This document shows, piece by piece, positions 35,830-44,856 of a stretch of 64,000 nucleotides of DNA. The DNA is from Streptomyces sp. NRRL B-24484. GTDB taxonomy: Bacteria; Actinomycetota; Actinomycetes; Streptomycetales; Streptomycetaceae. The notes under the pieces were generated by a model. It saw only the letters and a program-made list of their open reading frames with translations, had not been told where the DNA came from and searched no databases. The position numbers were made by a program, and so were the translations under genes. The first letter of the stretch is position 1, and each line of letters begins with the position of its first letter. Where the stretch lies: assembly GCF_000717715.1 (NCBI RefSeq), contig NZ_JOAI01000002.1, positions 226,519 through 290,518 on the forward strand, in the 5' to 3' direction.

Positions 35830-37457
35830 CCGACGCCCTCCGGGGTGGTGACGGCGGACTCCAGCGGGACGGGCCGGTAGTCCGCGGCGGCGGCCGGGAC
35901 GTGCACGCCGGCGGTGCGCAGCTGGGCGATCCGGGTGTGGAAGGCGGCTCCGCGCATCAGGTGGTGGGCGACCTCGGCGACCCGGCGGTTGCCGGGTGCC
36001 TTGAGGTAGCTGGCGGTCACCCAGTCGTTGAAGCTGCCCATCGCCGGGCCGCACCAGATCTGGTAGTCGAGGGTGCGGTCGGGGTCGCCGGTGACGGCCC
36101 AGCGCGAGCTCATTCCCAGGTACCAGCGGAAGACCAGGGCCATCCGCCGCCTGGGGCTGCCGGTGGCGCGGGCGAGCTGTTCGGGGTCGCGGCGCTCGAA
36201 GTAGCCGACGCACTCCTGCCAGACGTCGGCGAGCGGGCGGCGGAAGACCTGGGCCTCCAGCCGGGCGCGCTCGGCCTCGGGCAGCGCCTCCAGTCCGTCG
36301 TACGCCTGGTAGAGCTCGTACAGCTTCTTGGCCCGCATCGGGAAGAGCGTGCCCTTCTTCAGTACCTGCAGCTCGACGCCCAGTTCGAACATGTCGGCGG
36401 CGGGGGCCATCTCGCAGTCGGCGATGCCGGCCTCGGCGAGCAGCGCCCTGGCCGCCTTGGAGGCGCCGGACTCCACGCAGGACTGGTTGACCGAGCCGGT
36501 GACCACGTAGGCGGCGCCCATCGCGAAGGCGGCGGCGACGGCGGACGGGGTGCCGAGCCCGCCTCCGGCGCCGACCCGGACGGGGGCCGGGTAGCGGTGC
36601 TCGCGCTGCACGGCGTCGCGCAGCCGCAGGATGCTGGGCAGCAGGGCGGGCAGCGGCCGGCGGTCGGTGTGGCCGCCGGAGTCGGCCTCGACGGTGATGT
36701 CGTCGGCCATCGGCACGTACTTGGCGAGGTCGGCCTGGAGCGGGGTGATCAGGCCCTGCTCCAGCAGGGAGCTGACGGCCGCGGCCGGGGCCGGGCGCAT
36801 GAACCGCTCGGCGGTCTCGGTGCGGGAGATCTTGGCGATCACCCGGTGCTCGGCGACCGGGCGGCCGTCCGGGCCGGGGCGCAGCCCGGCCAGCCGGTAG
36901 CGGACGATGTGCGGGCTGAGTGCCATGAAGGCGGAGGCCTCGACGCAGCGCACGCCGTGCCGCAGGAAGAGTTCGACGGCCTCGCGTTCCAGCCGCTCCT
37001 CGCTGGGGCTGTGGATCAGGTTGACGGCGTAGGGCAGGCCGGGGATCTCGGCGGCGAACCGGGCGAGCGCCTTCGCGATGCTCTCCGGCAGCAGTCCGGC
37101 GGCGCCGAAGGAGCCGAGGAAGCCCTGCCGGGCGAGGGCGATCACCAGGTCGGCGGAGGCGATGCCGCCGGCCATCGCCCCGGCCAGGTACGGCTGGCGG
37201 ACGCCGTGCGCGGCGAGGAAGGCGGCCGAGCCGAGCCGCTGCGGGGGCAGCGGTGCGGCAGCGGCGAGCAGTGGCAGGCCGCTCCCGCGGCCGCCGGACG
37301 GGACGGCGCGGCCGCCCGCGGCGGTGCCGATGCCCTGCGGGGTGCGGACGACGAAGCAGGGGCGTTCCAGGTCGGCGAGGGCCTGGTAGATCCCGGCCGG
37401 GTCGGTGCTCGGATACTGCTCGCCCTGCCAGAGCAGTGGTGTCTGGGGGTGGTTCAT
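35826..37457 (-). CDS. pfaD: PfaD-like FMN enoyl reductase
   Basis: A 543-residue TIM-barrel flavoprotein of the nitronate-monooxygenase/PfaD family. Recognisable stretches: PYLAGAMAGGIASADLVIALARQGFLGSFGAAG, PYAVNLIHSPSEERLE, RVIAKISRTETAERFMRPA, DSGGHTDRRPL and FELGVELQVLKKGTLFPMRAKKLYELY. PfaD supplies trans-acting enoyl reduction in PUFA synthases. ATG at 37457, 29 bp after the PfaC-like stop. Length matches PfaD (about 540). Confidence 0.92.
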   Translation of the reverse strand: MNHPQTPLLWQGEQYPSTDPAGIYQALADLERPCFVVRTPQGIGTAAGGRAVPSGGRGSGLPLLAAAAPLPPQRLGSAAFLAAHGVRQPYLAGAMAGGIASADLVIALARQGFLGSFGAAGLLPESIAKALARFAAEIPGLPYAVNLIHSPSEERLEREAVELFLRHGVRCVEASAFMALSPHIVRYRLAGLRPGPDGRPVAEHRVIAKISRTETAERFMRPAPAAAVSSLLEQGLITPLQADLAKYVPMADDITVEADSGGHTDRRPLPALLPSILRLRDAVQREHRYPAPVRVGAGGGLGTPSAVAAAFAMGAAYVVTGSVNQSCVESGASKAARALLAEAGIADCEMAPAADMFELGVELQVLKKGTLFPMRAKKLYELYQAYDGLEALPEAERARLEAQVFRRPLADVWQECVGYFERRDPEQLARATGSPRRRMALVFRWYLGMSSRWAVTGDPDRTLDYQIWCGPAMGSFNDWVTASYLKAPGNRRVAEVAHHLMRGAAFHTRIAQLRTAGVHVPAAAADYRPVPLESAVTTPEGVG

Positions 37458-37486
37458 GATGGGCTTCCGTCTCCTCGGGCGGGCGG

Positions 37487-40400
37487 TCAGGGGGTGGCCG
37501 ACTGGGACCGGACCTCGACGGCCACGCCGGTGAGCTCGTAGATCCGCAGTCCGGGCTTCCACAGGTCGGCGTCGGCGACCACGACGAGCCGGCCGTCCTC
37601 GCGGCGGACCTCGCGGACGTGCACGTCGAAGCGGAGCTCCTCGTCGTGGCGGAGGATCTGGCCGCGGTACTTCCAGCCGAGTTCGACGTCGGTGGCGAGG
37701 GCGAAGTGCGGCCGCTCGATGCCCTCGGCGAGGCCCTCCTCCAGCACGTACAGCCGCAGGGCCTGCAGCACGGCCTCGACGCCGAGCGAGCCGGGCATCA
37801 CCGGGTCGCGGTGGAAGTGGCAGTCGAAGTACCACTCGTCGGGGCGCACGGCGCGGTGGCCGTGCAGGTAGCCCTTGCCGTGCCGGCCGCCGTCGCGGAC
37901 CAGGTCGACCCGGTCGACGAGGTGGAAGTGGCCGCCGGGCAGGTGCAGCAGGCCGCCCGCCGGGTCGGTGAAGGCGGGAGCGTCGTCGGGGAGTTCGATC
38001 CGCCGGACGCGGTCGGCGGCGGGCTTCTCCTGTTCGATCCAGGGGGCGGCGTACTGCCCGGCGTCCAGGCCGGCCTGGTTGGCGAGGGCGGCGTCGCTGA
38101 AGTACCCGAAGAGCGACTCGCCGGTGTAGAAGACCTCGCCGTCGGTGGAGAGCTCGTAGCCGAACTTCTGCAGCACGGCGCCCTGGACGGCGCTGGTCAT
38201 CAGCAGCTTGGAGTGGTGCCGGACGGTCCTGCCGCGCAGGTCGAGGTCCTTGACCAGGGTGGCCCGCCCGTCCAGGTTGCGGATGGCGTACTCGGTCTCC
38301 GGCTGCTTGAGGGTGGCGCCGAGGTAGTAGCCGAGCAGGATGGCGGCCTGCAGCGAGGTCTCCATGTGGACGCAGTTCGGCATGTGCGGGTGCGCGTTCT
38401 GCGCGTAGTACCAGGCGTCGGCCGGGGAGTCGTACTCGGTGACCATCTCCGAGCCGGGTCCGAGGTCGCCGCGGACGCCCTTCAGCTGCATGATCCGGTC
38501 GACGAACTGGAAGTCCCCGTTGGGGATGTACGGCGCGCGGCTGTTCCGGTAGACGTCGAACTCGGGGCCCATGGCGGTGCCGAGGTCGCCCTTGGCGGCG
38601 TGCGCCAGGTGCAGCTCGTTGATCATCGCGGGTTCGCCGGAGCGGTTGCGCCGGCCGAGGAAGGCCGGCACGCCGCCGGTCTCCGGCCGGTACGGGGTGC
38701 CCTCCTTCTCGCGGATCTGGATGCCGAAGTTGCGCATCCGGATCACCGGCTTGTCGCCCAGGTACACCAGGACGTCGGCGACCACCGAGGGCCGCGGGAG
38801 CAGGGTGAGCTCCATGACCTCGATCTCGTAGCGGATCTCCCGGTGCTGCGGGGTGATCTGGCCGCGGACCTGCACCTCGGTCTGCAGGCCGACGACGGTC
38901 TGGAAGCGCGCGTCCGGCAGCACCAGGTGCATGCCCTGGTGCAGCAGGTAGGTCTGCAGGGCCTGGACGGCGCCCTCGGCGACCATCGAGCCGGCCAGCA
39001 CCGGGTCGTCGGGGAAGTGGCACTCGAAGTACCAGGCGTCGGGCTGCAGTTGCTTGGTGGCGGTGAGGGCGCCGAGGCCGCGCGGGCCGCCGGTGCGGTC
39101 GATCCGCAGCTCGTCGATCATCCGCAGCCGGGCGTCGGGCAGGCGCAGCGCGGGGTTGAGGCCCTCGTCCTGGGCGTGTTCGGGGCCGAAGACCTCGCCG
39201 GGGCGGCCCTGGGCGAGCAGGTCGAGGTCGGCGGCGGTGAGGTGGTTCCTCTCCGTCCGGGCGAGCGGCTTGAACCAGGCCCTGGTCAGGGCCGCGCGGG
39301 CGGCCTTCTCCTTGGCAGTGACGACCACGCCGAGCGGGGTGTCGAGTTCGGCCTGGCTGAAGAACCCGGCGGAGGCGTCCTTGAGTTCGAGGATCAGCTC
39401 GCCGTCGGCGTAGCAGAGGTAGCTGAAGAAGAAGAGCGTGGTGTCGCCCTGGGTGACGAACCGGTTGATCGAGATGTCGTAGCGCAGCGTCTGCCCGACC
39501 CGTGGCAGGTCGCCGTGGAAGACCAGGGTGGAGTCGAGCAGCCGGTAGACCCGTTCGCCCTTGTTGCGGAAGTCGATGCCGAGGTAGCTGATCAGCAGCA
39601 GGTCGCACTGGCCGGCCTCGATGGCGACCGCCGGCGGCACACCGCCGTCGACGGCGTACCAGGCGTCCTTCGGCACGTCGTACTCGGTACGGATGAAGGA
39701 CGGCTTGTAGACGCCGGTCTCGGCGCGCAGCTCGGTGACCCGGGTGACGAAGTGGTACGGCGGGGCGGGCAGCCGGACGCGCTTGGCGTAGCCGTCGATC
39801 TCGGCGAAGGCCGGGCCGAAGACGTCGGCGATCCGGCCGGTGGCGAAGGCGAGCAGGTCGTCCTCGTCCCAGATGACGCCGGGCTCCCCGGCCGGGACGA
39901 CCGCGGTCGGCTCCAGGGCGGCCGGCACCGGCACGGCCGGGACGGGCGCGGGCGGCAGTTCGAGCCGGGGTGCGAGCTCGATGGCCTGCGGCTCGGGTAC
40001 CGGCAGGGGGCCGGGGTCGGCGGGCGGGCCGTCGAGCAGCGCCTCGGTGCGAGCCAGGGTGCTGTCCTGCAGGACGCGCTGGGTCTCCATCACCACCGAG
40101 TGGGTGGCCATCAGCTGGTCGCGCAGTTCGCGGACGAGGTCCTGGGCCCCGTAGCCCGCCTGCTGCGCGGCCGCGGCCGGTGCGGTCACCGGCGGTGCGG
40201 TCACCGCCGGTGCGGCGGGGGCCGGTGGCGCGGGCGGGACGTCGGCGGCCGGCTCGCTCCACGGAAGGAAGGAGATCGGCTCGCCGTCGAAGGCGATGAC
40301 CTCGGGGTCGGCGAGGGTCGGATCGGCGGGCATCTGCTCCTCCGGCGAGAGGGGGGACGGTCCGGGCGGGCCAGACGGCGCTGCCGGCAACGGAAGGCGG

Positions 40401-43400
40401 GGGTCTCCGCCGCCGGCCGCACGGACGGCGGACGGGGCGGGAACGGCGGCGACCGCGGCGAGCACGGGCTCCGGCGCGGCGGCGGGCCCGGGTGCCGCGG
40501 CGGGCTCGGCCAGCAGTTCGGCGGCCGCGGCGGCGATCCGGGCGGGGACGGACGCGCCGCCGCCGACCGGGAAGGGCACCCGGCGCCGGGCGGGCACCGC
40601 CGGCGCGGGCCCGAGCAGGCCGACGAGGTCGAGCGGTACGCCGTGCGCGAGCAGCCGGGCGGCCAGTTGCGCGACGGTGCGGGCGGTCGGCACGCCGCGC
40701 CGGTCCACGGAGACCGCGACGTGCGGGGTTTCGCCGAGCGTCTCACGCACCCAGCGGGTGCAGGTGGCGCCCGGGCCGACCTCGACGAAGTAGCGGAAGC
40801 CGCGGTCGTACGCGGTCCGCACCAGCCGCGGGAAGTCGATCGTGGAGCGCAGCGTGTGGGCGATCCGGCGGGCCGTCCCGGCGCTGTCCAGGGCGGGGAC
40901 GGGCCCGTAGTCGTAGGCGCTGAGCAGTTCCAGGCCGCCGGCGGAGCCCATTGGGTGGTCGTTGAGCCCGGCGAGGCCGTCCAGGTCGGGGTCGACGACC
41001 GGGCAGTGCATCACCCCGTTGACGGGTGACCGGGCCGCGGGGCAGCCCAGCTCCTCGATCAGCGCCCGGCACTGCGCCGGATCGCCGGCGATCACCAGCT
41101 CGCCCGGGGTGTTGACGTGGGTGAGGAACACCCGGTCGTAGCGGGCGAGCGCGGCGCGGACGCGTTCCGCGTCGGCGAGCAGCACGTGGCCGGCCCAGAC
41201 CGCGGAGTCGGGGACGGAGTCGGCCAGGCCCCACTGCTCGCGGACGGCGGTGCGCCGTCCGTTCAGCCGGTGCCGGAAGATCGGCGTGGCGCCGATCCGG
41301 TCGTCGCGGCGGGCACCGCGCTGCCAGCCGCCGGTGGCGAACAGCATGCTGGACTCGCCGAGGCTGTAGCCGAAGGCGCCGTGCGCCCGGACGCCCAGCA
41401 GGTCCCGCACCAGGTCGGTGTACAGGATCGCGAAGGTGGTGCCGGTGGCCAGCATGAACGGCAGGTCCTCGCCCAGTTCGGCCTCCAGGGCCATGAGTTC
41501 GCGGCGGCCCGGGTCGACCTGGGTGCGCGGGTGCAGCCGGGCGGCGCGGAAGGTGTCGTCGGGCCGCTCGACCTCGGCCTCGAAGCGCTCCAGCAGGCCG
41601 GGGAAGGCCCGGAACAGGTCCCGGCCGAGCCCCGGGTAGGAGGTGACCGCGCCGGGGTAGACCAGCGCGACCTTGCCGTCCGGGCCGATCGGGCGCGGGG
41701 TGAAGCAGCTGCCGGCCGGGGTCGCCCACTCCTCGCCGCGCTCCCAGGCGCCGGGCAGGTCCTTGGCGGCCGCGGCGAGCTGGCGGTCGAGCTCCTCGGC
41801 GTCCCGGCCGACCAGCACCACCCGCGGGGTGCCGGCGGGCAGCGCCTCGGCGGCGGCCCGGGCGAGCGCGTACGGGTCGGCGCCGTCGGCGAGCAGGCCG
41901 CGGTGGCGTTCGACCGAGGCGAGCAGTTCGGCCGGGTCGTCCGCGCCGAGGGCGAGCAGCACCGGGCCGCCGGCCCGCTGCCAGGCCCGTTCCTCGACGG
42001 CGCCGCTGGTGGCCGCCGCGGAGACCACCAGTCGGCCGTGCGCGCCGCCCTCGGCGATGAACGAGACGGCGGCGTGCCGTCGTCCGGTCCGCTCGGTGCG
42101 CAGCCAGGGGCGGGAGGTGCCGGCGAGGTGGCAGCCGGTGGCGGCGAGCCGGTCCGCGAGTTCGGGGGCGGGCCGCTGCCAGCCGGGGACGCCCGGCAGG
42201 TAGCCGTGGTGGACGGCGAGGACGGCCCGCAGCAGGCCGGCCATCGCGGCGGCGCCCTGGGCGTCGCCGATGTGGGCGCGGGCGCTGCCGAGCGCCGGGC
42301 CGGGGGCGCCGGCGGGGTGGACGGCGGCCAGCGCGGTGAGTTCGGCGGCGTCCTCGGCGGCGGTGCCGGCCGCGTGCGCCTCCAGGTAGCCGATGTCGGC
42401 GGCGGTGATCCCGGCGGCGTCGTGGGCGAGGGCGGCGGCCTCGGCGAGCGCGCCGGCGTCGGCCCGGGGCAGTTCGCCCCCGACGGGGGCGGCGTGCCGG
42501 ACGGCGACGGCGTCCAGCCGGGCGTAGGCGGGTCTGCGGCCCTCGCCGGAGCGGGTGAGGACGACCGCTCCGGCGCCCTCGCCGATCCGCCAGCCGCCGG
42601 TGCCCGCGCCGAAGGCGAGGCCGGGGCCGGTGGCGGGGGCGCCGTGGGCGGCGGTGCGCTGCACCAGGTTCTCCGGCGAGCCGGCGAGGTCGACGGCGCC
42701 GACCAGGACGGCCTCGACGCTGTCGTCGAGCAGCAGCAGCCGGGCGGTGTCCAGGGCCTGCGCGGTGCCGGCGCCCTCGGCGGAGACGGTGAAGGACGGG
42801 CCGGTGAGGTTCCACAGCGAGGAGATCCGGCTGGCCATGATGTTGCCGATGTAGCTGAGCACCTCGTTGGCGACGATCGGCTCGTGCACGCCGTCGCGGG
42901 CGATCGCGGTGAGCCGCTCGCGCTGCGCGTCCGTCAGGTCGGTGCCGGCGAGCAGCTCGCGCAGCTGGGCGCCGATCCGGTGGCGGGCCAGGTGCAGGTG
43001 GGCGGAGGGTTCGATCTCCATGGCGATGACGACGGCGATCCGGCGGGCCTCGGGTGCGGAGGTGCCGGGGGCGGGTGTGCGGCTGTACCCGGCGTCGCCG
43101 AGCGCCTCGTCGGCGACCTTGGACATCAGCGCGTGCTGCAGGTTGTAGTTGCGCAGGTCGGCGGGCGGGATCCGGTGGTCGACCGGGTCGAGGCCGACGG
43201 TGTCGACGAAGGCGCCGACCGGCGGGGTGCCGGGGCCGACCCCGGCCGCGGCGAGGGTGCCGTCGGTGCTCTCCTCCAGTCCGCGCCAGCGGCGTTCGGG
43301 CAGCGGGCGGAAGGAGTCCAGCCCGTCGTGCACGGCCCGTTCGAAGGCGGTGGCCGACTCGAAGGCGCCGAAGTGCGCGCCGAGGCCGACGATGTCGGGC

Positions 43401-44773
43401 GCCGGCAGCACGGTCGGCTCCCGGTCGGCGGCCTGCGCCGGAACGGCGTCGGAGAGCACCACGTGCGCGTTGGTCCCGCCGAAGCCGAAGGCGGAGACGG
43501 CGGCCCGGCGGGCGCCGGCCGCGGCGGGCCAGTCCCGTCCGGTGCGGACCAGGGCGGTCGCGGCCGCCCCGCCGGGCCCGGGCACCGGCTCGGTGACGCC
43601 GACGGTCGGCGGCAGGTGGCCGTGCTCCATGGCGAGCACCACCTTGAGCAGGCTGCTCAGGCCGGCGACGGTCAGCAGATGGCCGATGTTGCCCTTCACC
43701 GAGCCGAGCAGCGGCAGTTCGCCGTGCGCGCCGAAGAAGCCGGCGACCGAGGCGGCCTCGGTGGTGTCGCCGATCGGGGTGCCGGTGGCGTGGCACTCCA
43801 GGTAGTCGACCTCGGCGGGCGAGAGGCCCGATGCGCGGTATGCCAGTTCGTAGGCGCGGTGCTGGCCGGCCTCGTCCGGCACCAGCAGGTGGCGGCCGCC
43901 ACCGTCGTTGGAGAGGCCGATGCCGTCGACGACGGCGTGGATGCGGTCGCCCTCGCGCAGCGCGTCCTCCAGCCGGCGGACGGCGACCATGCCGGCGCCC
44001 TGGCCGGTGAGGATGCCGGCCGAGCGGGCGTCGAAGGGCTGGCTGAACCCGTTCTCGGGGTAGGCGTGCAGGTCGGAGAAGCAGAGGTGGATCAGGGTCG
44101 GGTCGGGGGCGCAGACGCCGCCGGCGAGCACCAGGTCGGCCTGGCCGGTGGCGAGGTGGTCGCAGGCAAGCTTCAGCGCGTACAGCGCGGAGGAGCAGGC
44201 GGCGTCCAGGGCGTAGCGGGGGCCGCCGAGGCCGAGGGCGGCGCCGACGATCCGGGCGGGGGCGCCGCTGACCCGGGCGTCGGCGGGGTCGCGGTGCAGG
44301 GCGGTGTCGGGGCGGCCGGGCAGGTCGAGGCCGGCCCGGCGCAGGCCGGTGCGGACGGCCTGCTCGACCAGCGGCAGGCTGAGGTCGGCCGAACCGGGCG
44401 TCGGGAACGAGTAGTTGCCGAGCACCAGGCCCGTCCGGGCGAGCAGCTCGGGGCGGTCGAGGTGGCCGCCGGTGCGCAGCGCCTCGCGGGCGGTGTGCAG
44501 CGACCAGTGGAAGACCCGGTCGAGGCCGGCGAGGCGCTCGGCGGCGATCCGGTAGCCGGTCGGGTCGAAGGCGAAGCCGCGGACGAAGCCGCCGCGGGTG
44601 CAGGTGATGCGGTGCTGCGGGTCGAGGTCGCGGGGGTCGGCGGGCGGTCCGAAGACCTCCGGGCCGCCCTCGGCCCGGCTGTCCGTCCCGCTGACGAGGT
44701 TCTGCCAGAACCGGTCCGGCGTCTCGGCGCCGGGGAACAGGCAGGACAGGCCGACGATGGCGTACGTGCTCAT
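37487..44773 (-). CDS. pfaC: PfaC-like PUFA synthase subunit, KS-CLF-AT-DH-DH
   Basis: A 2,428-residue multidomain protein from ATG 44773. KS (about 1-460): catalytic C193 in DAACSSALYALKLACDHL, H in ECHATGTPIGD, K/H in GSVKGNIGH. Second KS-like domain (about 480-960): active Cys replaced by Gly (SFTVSAEGAGTAQAL, near residue 665), a chain-length factor. AT (about 1050-1360): GYSLGESS near residue 1136. After a Pro/Ala linker come tandem FabA-like hotdog dehydratases with catalytic His in CHFPDDPVLAGSM (about 1919) and CHFHRDPVMPGS (about 2319). There is no ACP and no C-terminal AGPAT. Architecture matches myxobacterial Pfa3 without its acyltransferase. Confidence 0.92.
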   Translation of the reverse strand: MSTYAIVGLSCLFPGAETPDRFWQNLVSGTDSRAEGGPEVFGPPADPRDLDPQHRITCTRGGFVRGFAFDPTGYRIAAERLAGLDRVFHWSLHTAREALRTGGHLDRPELLARTGLVLGNYSFPTPGSADLSLPLVEQAVRTGLRRAGLDLPGRPDTALHRDPADARVSGAPARIVGAALGLGGPRYALDAACSSALYALKLACDHLATGQADLVLAGGVCAPDPTLIHLCFSDLHAYPENGFSQPFDARSAGILTGQGAGMVAVRRLEDALREGDRIHAVVDGIGLSNDGGGRHLLVPDEAGQHRAYELAYRASGLSPAEVDYLECHATGTPIGDTTEAASVAGFFGAHGELPLLGSVKGNIGHLLTVAGLSSLLKVVLAMEHGHLPPTVGVTEPVPGPGGAAATALVRTGRDWPAAAGARRAAVSAFGFGGTNAHVVLSDAVPAQAADREPTVLPAPDIVGLGAHFGAFESATAFERAVHDGLDSFRPLPERRWRGLEESTDGTLAAAGVGPGTPPVGAFVDTVGLDPVDHRIPPADLRNYNLQHALMSKVADEALGDAGYSRTPAPGTSAPEARRIAVVIAMEIEPSAHLHLARHRIGAQLRELLAGTDLTDAQRERLTAIARDGVHEPIVANEVLSYIGNIMASRISSLWNLTGPSFTVSAEGAGTAQALDTARLLLLDDSVEAVLVGAVDLAGSPENLVQRTAAHGAPATGPGLAFGAGTGGWRIGEGAGAVVLTRSGEGRRPAYARLDAVAVRHAAPVGGELPRADAGALAEAAALAHDAAGITAADIGYLEAHAAGTAAEDAAELTALAAVHPAGAPGPALGSARAHIGDAQGAAAMAGLLRAVLAVHHGYLPGVPGWQRPAPELADRLAATGCHLAGTSRPWLRTERTGRRHAAVSFIAEGGAHGRLVVSAAATSGAVEERAWQRAGGPVLLALGADDPAELLASVERHRGLLADGADPYALARAAAEALPAGTPRVVLVGRDAEELDRQLAAAAKDLPGAWERGEEWATPAGSCFTPRPIGPDGKVALVYPGAVTSYPGLGRDLFRAFPGLLERFEAEVERPDDTFRAARLHPRTQVDPGRRELMALEAELGEDLPFMLATGTTFAILYTDLVRDLLGVRAHGAFGYSLGESSMLFATGGWQRGARRDDRIGATPIFRHRLNGRRTAVREQWGLADSVPDSAVWAGHVLLADAERVRAALARYDRVFLTHVNTPGELVIAGDPAQCRALIEELGCPAARSPVNGVMHCPVVDPDLDGLAGLNDHPMGSAGGLELLSAYDYGPVPALDSAGTARRIAHTLRSTIDFPRLVRTAYDRGFRYFVEVGPGATCTRWVRETLGETPHVAVSVDRRGVPTARTVAQLAARLLAHGVPLDLVGLLGPAPAVPARRRVPFPVGGGASVPARIAAAAAELLAEPAAAPGPAAAPEPVLAAVAAVPAPSAVRAAGGGDPRLPLPAAPSGPPGPSPLSPEEQMPADPTLADPEVIAFDGEPISFLPWSEPAADVPPAPPAPAAPAVTAPPVTAPAAAAQQAGYGAQDLVRELRDQLMATHSVVMETQRVLQDSTLARTEALLDGPPADPGPLPVPEPQAIELAPRLELPPAPVPAVPVPAALEPTAVVPAGEPGVIWDEDDLLAFATGRIADVFGPAFAEIDGYAKRVRLPAPPYHFVTRVTELRAETGVYKPSFIRTEYDVPKDAWYAVDGGVPPAVAIEAGQCDLLLISYLGIDFRNKGERVYRLLDSTLVFHGDLPRVGQTLRYDISINRFVTQGDTTLFFFSYLCYADGELILELKDASAGFFSQAELDTPLGVVVTAKEKAARAALTRAWFKPLARTERNHLTAADLDLLAQGRPGEVFGPEHAQDEGLNPALRLPDARLRMIDELRIDRTGGPRGLGALTATKQLQPDAWYFECHFPDDPVLAGSMVAEGAVQALQTYLLHQGMHLVLPDARFQTVVGLQTEVQVRGQITPQHREIRYEIEVMELTLLPRPSVVADVLVYLGDKPVIRMRNFGIQIREKEGTPYRPETGGVPAFLGRRNRSGEPAMINELHLAHAAKGDLGTAMGPEFDVYRNSRAPYIPNGDFQFVDRIMQLKGVRGDLGPGSEMVTEYDSPADAWYYAQNAHPHMPNCVHMETSLQAAILLGYYLGATLKQPETEYAIRNLDGRATLVKDLDLRGRTVRHHSKLLMTSAVQGAVLQKFGYELSTDGEVFYTGESLFGYFSDAALANQAGLDAGQYAAPWIEQEKPAADRVRRIELPDDAPAFTDPAGGLLHLPGGHFHLVDRVDLVRDGGRHGKGYLHGHRAVRPDEWYFDCHFHRDPVMPGSLGVEAVLQALRLYVLEEGLAEGIERPHFALATDVELGWKYRGQILRHDEELRFDVHVREVRREDGRLVVVADADLWKPGLRIYELTGVAVEVRSQSATP

Positions 44774-44856
44774 GGAAGCGGTGGTCCCTCCGGTCCGTGC
44801 GGCGGTCCGGCCGGCCTGCTGGGGTGCGGCCGGCCGGACCTGCCGGGTCGGGTGCG

